From a bacterium (GTDB lineage Bacteria > Bacillota_I > Bacilli_A > RF39 > UBA660): DNA of 52,315 bases. Positions 1 through 8,367 of the stretch are shown here, piece by piece (the stretch's first letter is position 1; each line of letters opens with the position of its first letter). The notes beneath the pieces were generated by a model. The model saw only the letters and a list, made by a program, of their open reading frames with translations. It searched no databases and was not told where the DNA came from. Where the stretch lies: assembly GCA_029218465.1 (NCBI GenBank), contig JAQXRJ010000069.1:1-52315 (forward strand), read 5' to 3'. A program made the position numbers and the translations under genes.

Positions 1-34
1 TTAAAGTATGTGGATAATGTGATATACTTGTCAT
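1..34 (-). CDS. possible 5' end of a minus-strand gene, cut by the window edge
   Basis: An ATG on the minus strand at 34-32 opens a frame that reads MTSISHYPHTL and runs off the left edge without a stop. An AAAGGA ribosome binding site lies about nine bases upstream. Only eleven codons are visible, so no family can be named and the frame may be chance. If real, it diverges from the NodB gene at 216. Confidence 0.25.
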   Translation of the reverse strand, partial: MTSISHYPHTL

Positions 35-193
35 AGCGATAAGTCCTTTCTAATTAAAATGTTTTGTTGATAATTACATTTTACTAGACTTATTGCTTTT
101 TTACTATATATAAATGTCTCACATCAATTGTAACACTACAAAAAATAATAAAATAACTAAATAAGTTATGTTTAAAATTATTTAAAATTAGTG

Positions 194-199
194 TATAAT
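194..199 (+). promoter_or_regulatory. putative -10 box of the NodB/cohesin/yqeGH operon
   Basis: A consensus TATAAT sits 17 bases after a weak TTTAAA (171-176) and about 20 bases before the first start codon. The remainder of 35-193 is AT-rich sequence in which I see no gene or structured RNA. Confidence 0.4.
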
Positions 200-215
200 A
201 ATAATTGGTGATCAT

Positions 216-1652
216 ATGAAGAAGTTTTTTAAATTATCAAAAAAGCAAACTATTATTATATCATCTGTTATAGGAATATTTGTTTTATTAGGATTTTTTT
301 CTTTATTATTTGTACCAAGGATAAATTTAAAAGGTGACAAATACGTTAAAATAAAATTAGATTCAAGTTATAAAGAACAAGGAACAAGTGCAACTATATT
401 AGGTAATGATATATCAAAAAATATAAAAGTAAAAGGCAGCGTTGATGTATCTAAACCTGGAAAATATACTATTGAGTACTCTGTTAAAGAAGGATTATTT
501 ACTTATTCTGTCAAAAGAATTGTCGAAGTAGTAGATGATGAGTATCCTATTATTGAATTAAATGGAGAAAAAAAAGTTTATACATGTCCTAATAATAAAT
601 ATGAAGAGGAAGGCTACTCTGCGATTGATAATTATGATGGAGATATTACAAAACTAGTAATTGTTGATAATAAAGATAATTTAATTTCATACACAGTATC
701 AGATAGTAGTAATAATACAACAATAGAGACAAGAGAAATAATAAAAGAAGATAAAGAAAGCCCAACAATAACATTAATTGGGTCATCCATAAAATATATT
801 GCGATTAATTCAAAATATACAGATCAGGGGGTAAGTGCAAAAGATAATTGTGATGGAGATTTGAATGATAAGGTGATTAAAACTGGTAGTGTTGATACAA
901 GTAAGAAAGGTACTTATAAAATAAAATATGAAGTAAGTGATTCATCAGGAAATAAGGCAAGTACAGAAAGAACTGTTGTTGTATATGAAAATGCAACAAA
1001 AATAAACGGTGTTAATAAAACAGGTACTATATATTTAACATTTGATGATGGACCCAGTTCTTCAATAACGCCTAATATATTAAAAATATTAAAAGAAAAA
1101 AATGTTAAAGCGACGTTCTTTGTAATTAATTGCTCAAATAATTTGAACTATTTAATCAAACAAGAGTATGAAGAAGGTCATACAGTAGCACTCCATAGCT
1201 ATACACATAATTACAAAACAGTATATTCTTCATCTGATGCATTTTTTAAGGACTTGCAAAAAATATCTGATAAAGTAAAAAATATTACTGGAGAAGAAGT
1301 TAAAATAATTAGATTTCCAGGAGGTGGATCTAATACAATTAGTAGAAGATATTCAAAAGGTATAATGACATATTTAACTAATGAAGTTATAAATAGAGGA
1401 TATCATTATTTTGACTGGAATGTATCTAGCGGTGATGCAGGAGGAGCTAATACAAAATCAGAAGTTTATAAGAATGTTATAAAAGGACTTAAATTTAATA
1501 GAGCAAATATAGTATTGATGCATGATTTTGAAAATAATTATAAGACATTAAATGCTTTAAGTGATATAATTGATTATGGTCTTTCAAATGGATATACATT
1601 TGAAGCAATTGATATGACTACACCACTTGTAAGACATGCTGTGAATAATTAA
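216..1652 (+). CDS. membrane-anchored polysaccharide deacetylase (NodB domain) with Ig-like repeats
   Basis: Probably removes acetyl groups from an extracellular glycan, most likely peptidoglycan or another wall polymer. One N-terminal transmembrane helix (about residues 13-33) is followed by three Ig-like DUF5011-type repeats (about 38-104, 108-175, 183-257), two of which carry an NYDGD/NCDGD motif. The catalytic NodB domain covers about 270-465. All its motifs are present: TFDDGP (275-280, metal ligand D278), HSYTH (327-331, metal ligands H327 and H331), RFPGGGS (366-372), DWNV (400-403) and VLMHD (433-437). It should therefore be an active metal-dependent esterase outside the cell, held off the membrane by the Ig repeats. 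First gene of a tight five-gene operon, 10 bases before the next gene. Family assignment is firm; the substrate is inferred. Confidence 0.9.
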   Translation: MKKFFKLSKKQTIIISSVIGIFVLLGFFSLLFVPRINLKGDKYVKIKLDSSYKEQGTSATILGNDISKNIKVKGSVDVSKPGKYTIEYSVKEGLFTYSVKRIVEVVDDEYPIIELNGEKKVYTCPNNKYEEEGYSAIDNYDGDITKLVIVDNKDNLISYTVSDSSNNTTIETREIIKEDKESPTITLIGSSIKYIAINSKYTDQGVSAKDNCDGDLNDKVIKTGSVDTSKKGTYKIKYEVSDSSGNKASTERTVVVYENATKINGVNKTGTIYLTFDDGPSSSITPNILKILKEKNVKATFFVINCSNNLNYLIKQEYEEGHTVALHSYTHNYKTVYSSSDAFFKDLQKISDKVKNITGEEVKIIRFPGGGSNTISRRYSKGIMTYLTNEVINRGYHYFDWNVSSGDAGGANTKSEVYKNVIKGLKFNRANIVLMHDFENNYKTLNALSDIIDYGLSNGYTFEAIDMTTPLVRHAVNN

Positions 1653-1662
1653 GGAGAAGTAT

Positions 1663-3105
1663 ATGAAAGAAAAAAAATGGGCTTTAGTATTATTTATAAT
1701 GGTTTTTATGTTTCCTGTATATATTTATGCTGCACCTAAAGTAGTTATAAATGGAAACGATGCAATATCATCTAATGAAACTGTTGATTTTACTGTTTCT
1801 ATGAAATCAGATGATGAGAAAGATATGGTAAAATTTGAATCAACTTTAAAATATGATAGTGAGATTCTTGAACTTACAAGTATAATAAAAGATGATAAAT
1901 GGAGTGGAAGTAACTCAACTAAAAGTACAGGAAATAATTTGATTGTATTAACAAATTCTGGAGTTACGGGACAAACTAATGTTGTAATTTTTAGGTTTAA
2001 AGTAAAAAACTCAAATAAGAGTTTTACTACTATTTCTTTGGAGGATATAAAAGTAACTGTAAAATCAAATGAAGTTGAAGAGCCAATCGATACAGCTGAG
2101 AGTATAGAAACGGTTTCAAATATAAGAAAAGACATTAATATAAAATCAGATGATAATACTATAAAAAGTATTAAAATAAACAGCAAAGAACTAAATGGAT
2201 TCATATCATCTGTTTATAATTACACAATAGAAGTTGACTCATTAATTGATAATATAAAAATAGATGCTATACTAAATGATCCAAATACATCTAAGTTTGA
2301 TGATGAATATGGTCCTAGAACAGAAAATCTAGAATATGGAAGTAATAAGATATTATTAAAAACAATAAGTGAGTCAGGTAAATCCGCAACATATACAATT
2401 AATATAATCAGAAAAGATGATAGAGTTGCAAACACAGATTTAAAAAACATTATTATAAATGGAGGTCAAATTAAGATTAATTTTGACAAAAGTGTTTTAT
2501 CATACACAGTTAAAACGTTTAAATTAGAAACTATAGAAATATCGGCTGATGCAGATGACTCAACGTCAAAAGTTAGTATTGATGCCCCAAAAAAATTAAT
2601 AATAGGAGACAATAAAGTAAAGATAACTGTTACTGCAGTGACGGGAGATACTAAAGAGTATAATTTATTAATAGTTAATACTGAGGTTGCAACTGATACA
2701 AGACTTAAAAACTTGTCTGTTAAAGGTATTAATATTGGTTTTAATAGTGATAAATATAAGTATATTGTAAGATATGATAAAAAATATAAGGAAGGCTTAA
2801 CAATATATCAAACAACATTATCAAATGATACAGAAGTAGAAATATTAGGAAATACTAACCTAAAGGCAGGGGATACAGTTAAAATTGTTGTAAATGCATT
2901 AGATGGTAGTAGTATAAGCGAATATTATATTTATTTAGAAAAAGATACAAGAATTAATTTCTTTTTAATATTAGATATAGTTGTTGGATTAGTATTAATA
3001 GTATTAATAATTATACAAGTTAAGAAAAGAAAAAAAATTAAAGAAAAAAAAATAGAAGAGCAAAAAGAAGAAGAATTGGAAAAAACAAAAGAAATGAAAT
3101 TGTAG
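1663..3105 (+). CDS. cell-surface protein with cohesin-like domain, three cadherin-like repeats and C-terminal membrane anchor
   Basis: Signal peptide (about 1-24, ending in IYAAP), then a cohesin-type beta sandwich (about 27-140) with the LKYDSEILEL strand pattern and a FRFKVKN strand. Three cadherin-like beta-sandwich repeats follow (about 166-250, 256-338, 343-424), each opening with a short motif such as LKNIIING or LKNLSVKG. A transmembrane helix at about 432-452 precedes a charged cytoplasmic tail rich in K and E. The protein is anchored with its domains outside. It has the same plan as the protein at 21333-22652. Cohesins bind dockerins, and one dockerin protein is encoded at 22661-24694. 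Strong GGAG ribosome binding site. Fold family is fairly clear; ligand and role are inferred. Confidence 0.75.
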   Translation: MKEKKWALVLFIMVFMFPVYIYAAPKVVINGNDAISSNETVDFTVSMKSDDEKDMVKFESTLKYDSEILELTSIIKDDKWSGSNSTKSTGNNLIVLTNSGVTGQTNVVIFRFKVKNSNKSFTTISLEDIKVTVKSNEVEEPIDTAESIETVSNIRKDINIKSDDNTIKSIKINSKELNGFISSVYNYTIEVDSLIDNIKIDAILNDPNTSKFDDEYGPRTENLEYGSNKILLKTISESGKSATYTINIIRKDDRVANTDLKNIIINGGQIKINFDKSVLSYTVKTFKLETIEISADADDSTSKVSIDAPKKLIIGDNKVKITVTAVTGDTKEYNLLIVNTEVATDTRLKNLSVKGINIGFNSDKYKYIVRYDKKYKEGLTIYQTTLSNDTEVEILGNTNLKAGDTVKIVVNALDGSSISEYYIYLEKDTRINFFLILDIVVGLVLIVLIIIQVKKRKKIKEKKIEEQKEEELEKTKEMKL

Positions 3106-3112
3106 GAGACTT

Positions 3113-3628
3113 ATGAATAAATTCATACCAAATGATTATAAAAAAAATATTTTTGATATTAATTATGAGCAACTAAAAAAAAATAATATTAAATGCTTAG
3201 TATTTGATTTGGATAATACTATTGGTCTAATAGATGAAATGATTATCTCAGAAAATTCGCTTAATCTTCTAAATAAGCTTAAAAATGATTTTATAGTTGT
3301 TATAATATCAAATAATACATCAAAAAGAATTTCTAAATTTTGCAGCGAAGATATAGAATATGTAACTTTTGCAATGAAACCTTTACCTAAAGGGTTTAAT
3401 AAAATAAAGAAAAAATATAATTTAAAAAACAATGAAATGTGTATAATAGGAGATCAACTAATGACAGATATAATAGGTGCGAATATGTTTGGTGCTTATT
3501 CTATTCTTGTTGATCCATTAGGAGAAAAGGATTTAAAAATAACCGCAATAAATAGATATATAGAAAATAAAATAATAAAAAAATTATCTAAGAAAAACAT
3601 CTTAGAGAGAGGTAAATATTATGAATAA
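3113..3628 (+). CDS. yqeG: YqeG-family HAD-IIIA phosphatase
   Basis: Small haloacid-dehalogenase phosphatase of the YqeG family, 171 residues, the normal size. Motif I is FDLDNT (31-36) with nucleophile D32 and acid D34. Motif II lies in VIISNN, and motif III includes the lysine of KPLPKG followed by IIGDQLMTDI. It is cytoplasmic and its physiological substrate is unknown. It overlaps the yqeH start by 8 bases, and this pairing is conserved in Firmicutes, which supports both calls. GGAG ribosome binding site. Confidence 0.9.
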   Translation: MNKFIPNDYKKNIFDINYEQLKKNNIKCLVFDLDNTIGLIDEMIISENSLNLLNKLKNDFIVVIISNNTSKRISKFCSEDIEYVTFAMKPLPKGFNKIKKKYNLKNNEMCIIGDQLMTDIIGANMFGAYSILVDPLGEKDLKITAINRYIENKIIKKLSKKNILERGKYYE

Positions 3629-4628
3629 CGATAAATATTGCATTGGTTGTGGTATTAAACTTCAAGATGAAAATGTAACTGAAGAAGGATATACTACTAC
3701 CTTAGAAAATGATATTTGCAGTAGATGCTTTAGAATGAAAAATTATGGAGAATATCAAATAATAACTAAATCAAATAATGAATTTATTGATATATTAAAA
3801 AGTGTTAATGATACTAAGGATTTAGTAATATATATTATAGATTTATTAAATATTAGTAAAGATATAAACTTAATAAGACAATATTTTGATAATAATGTAT
3901 TATTGGTTCTTAATAAAAGAGATATATTACCAAAAAGCATAAAAGATGAAAAGTTAAAAGAATATTTTGTAAATCTTAAATTAGATTATCAAGATATATG
4001 TATAATAAGTACAAGAAAAAATTATAATATTGATGAATTATTGTTTAAAATAAAAAAATATAAAACAAGCAAAAATGTATATGTAGTGGGTCATACAAAT
4101 GTTGGCAAAAGTACTTTAATAAATACTTTAATGAAGAATTATTCTGAATTTGAAAGTAATTTAACAATAAGTCCATTACCATCCACTACACTAAATAAGG
4201 TAACTATTAGACTCAGTGAAGATTTATATCTAATAGATACTCCAGGACTTGTAGATCGCGGGAATATACTCAACTATGTTGATTCAAATTTGGTGAAAAA
4301 AATATCAGCGAAAAAAGAAATTAAACCTAAAACTTATCAATTAAAAAAGGGAGAATGTATAATAATTAATGACTTAGTAAGAATTGATTATGTAGATGGG
4401 GATAAAAATAGTTTTACTGTATTTATATCAAACGATTTAAAAATAAAAAAATATAATATGAATAAACATGAAGAATTGAAAGACTTATATAAACATGAAC
4501 TTGAAGTAGGATATCATAAAGATTTAGTAATTAATGGTTTAGGATTCATCAAAATAGTTGATAAAGCTAATATTAATGTATATATTAATAAGGACATAGA
4601 GATTTTTATAAGAGAATCTTTAATATAG
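3621..4628 (+). CDS. yqeH: ribosome biogenesis GTPase YqeH
   Basis: Circularly permuted GTPase needed for 30S subunit assembly in Bacillus subtilis. An N-terminal zinc finger has two CxxC pairs (C7/C10 and C33/C36). The G motifs then appear in permuted order: G4 NKRD (98-101), G1 GHTNVGKST (157-165) and G3 DTPG (206-209). A C-terminal RNA/protein-binding region of about 120 residues follows. At 335 residues it is slightly shorter than the B. subtilis protein. Downstream, the usual aroE-yhbY-nadD-yqeK-rsfS genes are absent and a PAP2 phosphatase follows. Confidence 0.93.
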   Translation: MNNDKYCIGCGIKLQDENVTEEGYTTTLENDICSRCFRMKNYGEYQIITKSNNEFIDILKSVNDTKDLVIYIIDLLNISKDINLIRQYFDNNVLLVLNKRDILPKSIKDEKLKEYFVNLKLDYQDICIISTRKNYNIDELLFKIKKYKTSKNVYVVGHTNVGKSTLINTLMKNYSEFESNLTISPLPSTTLNKVTIRLSEDLYLIDTPGLVDRGNILNYVDSNLVKKISAKKEIKPKTYQLKKGECIIINDLVRIDYVDGDKNSFTVFISNDLKIKKYNMNKHEELKDLYKHELEVGYHKDLVINGLGFIKIVDKANINVYINKDIEIFIRESLI

Positions 4629-4632
4629 AATT

Positions 4633-5244
4633 ATGAAGAAATATAAAAAACAAATATTATCAATTATATTAATAATATTATTTCAAACAATTACATATTT
4701 TTTTGTAAAATTTTCTCCAATAAAAGTAAATATAATTGGAAGTAGTATTAATGATAAAATACCATTTATATCCTATTTTATATATCCATATATTTCTTGG
4801 TATTTAATGTTGTTTTTAATTCCATTTATTTTAAGTATAAGAGATGATAAAAAGTTTAATATATATTTAAAAACTACTTTTGTTTGTATTTGCGTCGCCA
4901 CTATCATATATTTTTTATATCCAACTGCAATTATTAGAGATGGTATAGAAACACATACGTTTACAGACAAAATTGTAAATGTGATATATCTTTTAGATAC
5001 TCCGAATGTAAATTGCTTTCCCAGTATGCATTGTATAATATCTTTTATATTTATATTTGTAACAATTAGAAATGGAAATTTGTCTAGGAGTTTTAGGGTA
5101 ATTACTTTTTTTTGGTCATTACTAGTAATATTATCAACTATGTTTGTAAAACAACATATAATACTAGATGTTGTATCAGCCTTTGTTTTGTCGTTTGCAG
5201 TATACATGATTATAAACTTTAAATGTAAAAAATGTAATTTCTGA
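4633..5244 (+). CDS. PAP2-superfamily membrane phosphatase
   Basis: Integral membrane phosphatase of the phosphatidic acid phosphatase type 2 superfamily, 203 residues with about six hydrophobic segments. Visible signature residues are PSMH (130-133, motif 2) and K173-x-H175-xxx-D179 (motif 3, with nucleophile H175). Motif 1 is poorly conserved around RDGIE. Such enzymes dephosphorylate lipid phosphates, for example undecaprenyl or phosphatidyl phosphates; which one is not decidable here. It starts four bases after yqeH with no convincing ribosome binding site, so translation is probably coupled. It ends in TGA, evidence that TGA is a stop in this organism. Confidence 0.75.
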   Translation: MKKYKKQILSIILIILFQTITYFFVKFSPIKVNIIGSSINDKIPFISYFIYPYISWYLMLFLIPFILSIRDDKKFNIYLKTTFVCICVATIIYFLYPTAIIRDGIETHTFTDKIVNVIYLLDTPNVNCFPSMHCIISFIFIFVTIRNGNLSRSFRVITFFWSLLVILSTMFVKQHIILDVVSAFVLSFAVYMIINFKCKKCNF

Positions 5245-5261
5245 TATATATTTAATTATAA

Positions 5262-5789
5262 CTATTTATTTATACCATAACTATTATTAGTTGGATCTAA
5301 AAAGAAATCATTTATTGGTGGCTTATAAGTTAGATAAGTTGTTATTACATAAATTATAAATATTATTATGAGACCTATTGTGTTAAGTACATTAGAGTCT
5401 TTTTTGAATTGAATAAAATAGTTTAATATTTGACTTATTGAAATTGTAACAAAATAAATTGATAGGGTTAATAATAGGTTTTCACCAAATACTTTATATA
5501 TAGGATAGAACACAACTGTGAAGAATAGTATTTGAAATATGATAGTTATTATTTCTTTAAATATAAAATTATTTTCAGTTAAATTATTTTTCTTATATAA
5601 AAAGTATTTAAATATAATCCATATAATATAAGATGTAATTATCATTTTTAAGTGTTCAAATATACTTTCAGAAACAGGTGAAATTATAATAGTTATAAAG
5701 CTGGGGAACCAGTCATATAAATCATGTATAACGAATCCAATTATAAATATAAATATTATTCCAAAAATATTTATTATTTTTTTGCTCAA
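5262..5789 (-). CDS. DUF6512-like integral membrane protein
   Basis: A 175-residue protein with five to six transmembrane helices. It starts MSKKIINIFG and has a motif HDLYDW (about 22-27) followed by SPVSESIFEHLKM (about 37-49). I recognise this pattern from the DUF6512 family of uncharacterised membrane proteins. No enzymatic residues or function can be assigned. It is convergent with the PAP2 gene (18 bases between the stop codons) and divergent from the alpha/beta hydrolase across a 250-base AT-rich gap. Confidence 0.6.
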   Translation of the reverse strand: MSKKIINIFGIIFIFIIGFVIHDLYDWFPSFITIIISPVSESIFEHLKMIITSYIIWIIFKYFLYKKNNLTENNFIFKEIITIIFQILFFTVVFYPIYKVFGENLLLTLSIYFVTISISQILNYFIQFKKDSNVLNTIGLIIIFIIYVITTYLTYKPPINDFFLDPTNNSYGINK

Positions 5790-6011
5790 ATTAAATCACC
5801 AATACTATTATGTGTAATATAATCTAGAATATTACTATATATTTTATAGAATAAAGTATTATTTTTATTTATTCAACATAGCTTTAAATTTAGTATAAAT
5901 TAAAGCATTAATTCTATCGATAAGTGATTACTATACTTGAATTACATATTATATTTAATTAATTAAATTTATAAAAAATATAAATCAAATCTTTATGTTT
6001 AAGTTTATACG

Positions 6012-6020
6012 TGTTATACT
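6012..6020 (+). promoter_or_regulatory. extended -10 promoter of the hydrolase-murF-ddl operon
   Basis: TG-T-TATACT lies 19 bases before the start codon at 6040. A recognisable -35 box is lacking, as is usual for extended -10 promoters. The gap 5790-6011 otherwise shows nothing I can name. Confidence 0.5.
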
Positions 6021-6039
6021 TATATCAAGTAGGTGAAAT

Positions 6040-6762
6040 ATGAGAATTACTATTAAAGATATTGACATAAATTACATACAATATGGTAGTGGAGATGATA
6101 TAGTTTTACTTCATGGATGGGGACAAAATATAGAAATGATGATGCCACTAGCAAAAAAGTTTGATAAAAAATATAGAATAACCATACTTGATTTCCCTGG
6201 CTTTGGAAAAAGCAGTGAGCCAAAAACGGCTTTAACGGTGTACAATTATTGCGATATTCTAGAAGAACTATTAAATAAAATTGATGTTAAAAATCCAATT
6301 ATAATAGGACACTCTTTTGGTGGTAGAATTGGAATAATTTATGCATCAAGGAATGTCACAAACAAACTTGTTTTGTTTGGTAGTCCATGTATAAAGAAAA
6401 AGACTAGACCATCTTTTAAATTACAAGTATTAAGAAAATTAAAAAAAGTTCCTATTTTAAATAAACTTGAACCAATAATAAAAAAACATATTGGCTCAAG
6501 AGATTATAAAAATGCTAGTGAAATAATGAGAAAAATTCTTGTTAATGTAGTAAATGAGGATTTAAGTAATTGCGCTAAGAAAATAGATTGTCCAACACTA
6601 ATGATGTGGGGAGACAAAGATACAGAAGCTCCACTTGAAGATGCAAGACAATTAGAAAAAATTATTAAAGATTGTGGATTAATAGTCTTTCCAAATTCAA
6701 CACATTATGCTTATTTAGAAAATATTAATCAAGTGGAAAAAATTCTAAAAAAATTCTTTTAG
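6040..6762 (+). CDS. alpha/beta hydrolase
   Basis: Canonical alpha/beta-hydrolase fold enzyme of 240 residues without signal peptide, so cytoplasmic. The oxyanion region is LLHGWGQN (23-30). The nucleophile elbow is GHSFGG with S92, the acid is probably D194 in WGDKD, and the catalytic histidine is H222 in STHY. The catalytic triad is complete, so it should be active as an esterase, lipase or similar; the substrate cannot be read from sequence. It heads an operon with murF and ddl (9-base gaps), which hints at a link with wall precursor metabolism. Confidence 0.85.
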   Translation: MRITIKDIDINYIQYGSGDDIVLLHGWGQNIEMMMPLAKKFDKKYRITILDFPGFGKSSEPKTALTVYNYCDILEELLNKIDVKNPIIIGHSFGGRIGIIYASRNVTNKLVLFGSPCIKKKTRPSFKLQVLRKLKKVPILNKLEPIIKKHIGSRDYKNASEIMRKILVNVVNEDLSNCAKKIDCPTLMMWGDKDTEAPLEDARQLEKIIKDCGLIVFPNSTHYAYLENINQVEKILKKFF

Positions 6763-6771
6763 GAGGTAAGT

Positions 6772-8358
6772 ATGCTATACTATTTTGTTTACTTTTTGAT
6801 GTATTCATATACTATTAAAACATCTATTAGGGCATTACATATGTTGCAGCAAAATCTGTATAATGAAAATAATAGATACATAAAATGGATAAATAATAAT
6901 AAGAAAACAACTATTATTAACTATTCAATAATAAGCATATTTCTTTCTATATTAATGATTTTTTGTAACAAAGACTTTATAAATAATACTATATTATTGT
7001 TTATTATGATTGTATATGTTTTAAGCTATTTTATTGAAAAAAAAATATCATCTAATAATCAAAATAAAACGCCACTTGTATACACATCGAGAGTAAAAAG
7101 ATTAATTATTACATTAAGTATTATATATTTAACACCATTCATATTATTTATTGTATTTAATAACAATATTATATTTTTAATATCTATAATATTATCTAGT
7201 AATGTTTTTATAACAACCTATATTGGACTTATAATAAACATTCCTATTGAAAAAATGGTATATAAACACTTCGAAAAAAGTGCAAAAGAAAAATTAAGAG
7301 AAATGAAAAATCTTAAGGTTATTGGAATAACTGGAAGCTATGGTAAAACAAGTAGTAAAAATATTTTAAATGATATATTAAGCGTTAAATTTAATACATT
7401 AAAAACTCCAAAGAATTTAAATACATTCTATGGACTTATGATAACAATAAATAATCATTTATCTAAATTTGATGAAATATTTATTGCTGAGATGGGGGCA
7501 TATGTTAAAGGAGAAATTAATGGATTATGTGATTTAGTTAATCCACAGTATGGTATTGTTACTAAAATAGGAACTGCACATTTAGAATCATTTGGAAGTG
7601 AGAAAAATATTCAAGAAGCTAAGATGGAACTTATTGAACATTTACCAAGAAATGGTATCGGAATTCTTAATGGAGATGATGAAAAACAAGTCTCATATAA
7701 ACTTAAAAATAAATGCAAAATTATATGGATAGGAATAGAAAATGAGAATGTAGATGTTAGGGCAATTAATATTAAGGCAAAAGGTTTAATAAATACATTT
7801 GATGTAATGTTTAAGGGAGATAAAAAAAAGTATCATTTTGAAACGAAATTATTAGGAAATCATAATATTTATAATATTTTATCATCCATTGCTTTAGGAT
7901 ATGAGCTTGGAATATCAATAAAGGATTTACAAAAGGCAGTTCAAAAAGTTAAACAAATTGAACATAGACTAGAGTTAAAAAAAGTAGGTAATTTTTATCA
8001 AATAGACGATGCGTATAATTCTAATCCTATTGGTGCAAAAAGTGCTTTAGATGTTTTATCAAATATGGATGGATATAAAGTAGTAGTAACGCCAGGCATG
8101 ATTGAGTTGGGAAAAAAAGAATATGATCTTAATAAAGAATTTGGTATTCAAATAAGCAAAGTTGCAGATTTTGTGATACTGATAGGAAAAAAACAAACTA
8201 AACCTATATATGATGGTTTAATTAGCATGAATTATTCTAAAGATAAGATAAAAATATTAAATGATGTTAGGGATTCTTATACATTTATTAATAAATTAAA
8301 TAAAAAAGAAATATATGCATTATATGAAAATGATTTACCAGATACATATAATGAGTAG
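6772..8358 (+). CDS. murF: MurF-type Mur ligase with N-terminal membrane domain
   Basis: Probable UDP-N-acetylmuramoyl-tripeptide--D-alanyl-D-alanine ligase, which adds the D-Ala-D-Ala made by the neighbouring Ddl to the wall precursor. The ATP loop is GITGSYGKTSSK (185-196). It is followed by TPKNLNT, the central-domain motif IAEMGAY, TKIGTAHLESFGS, and the C-terminal DDAYNSNP and VVTPGMIELG. Ahead of the ligase lies an extra region of about 160 residues with at least four hydrophobic helices (about 1-17, 48-66, 71-88, 108-158), so the enzyme is membrane-bound, unlike textbook MurF. AGGAGGT ribosome binding site. Substrate specificity is inferred from the ddl neighbour. Confidence 0.83.
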   Translation: MLYYFVYFLMYSYTIKTSIRALHMLQQNLYNENNRYIKWINNNKKTTIINYSIISIFLSILMIFCNKDFINNTILLFIMIVYVLSYFIEKKISSNNQNKTPLVYTSRVKRLIITLSIIYLTPFILFIVFNNNIIFLISIILSSNVFITTYIGLIINIPIEKMVYKHFEKSAKEKLREMKNLKVIGITGSYGKTSSKNILNDILSVKFNTLKTPKNLNTFYGLMITINNHLSKFDEIFIAEMGAYVKGEINGLCDLVNPQYGIVTKIGTAHLESFGSEKNIQEAKMELIEHLPRNGIGILNGDDEKQVSYKLKNKCKIIWIGIENENVDVRAINIKAKGLINTFDVMFKGDKKKYHFETKLLGNHNIYNILSSIALGYELGISIKDLQKAVQKVKQIEHRLELKKVGNFYQIDDAYNSNPIGAKSALDVLSNMDGYKVVVTPGMIELGKKEYDLNKEFGIQISKVADFVILIGKKQTKPIYDGLISMNYSKDKIKILNDVRDSYTFINKLNKKEIYALYENDLPDTYNE

Positions 8359-8367
8359 GAGGATTTT

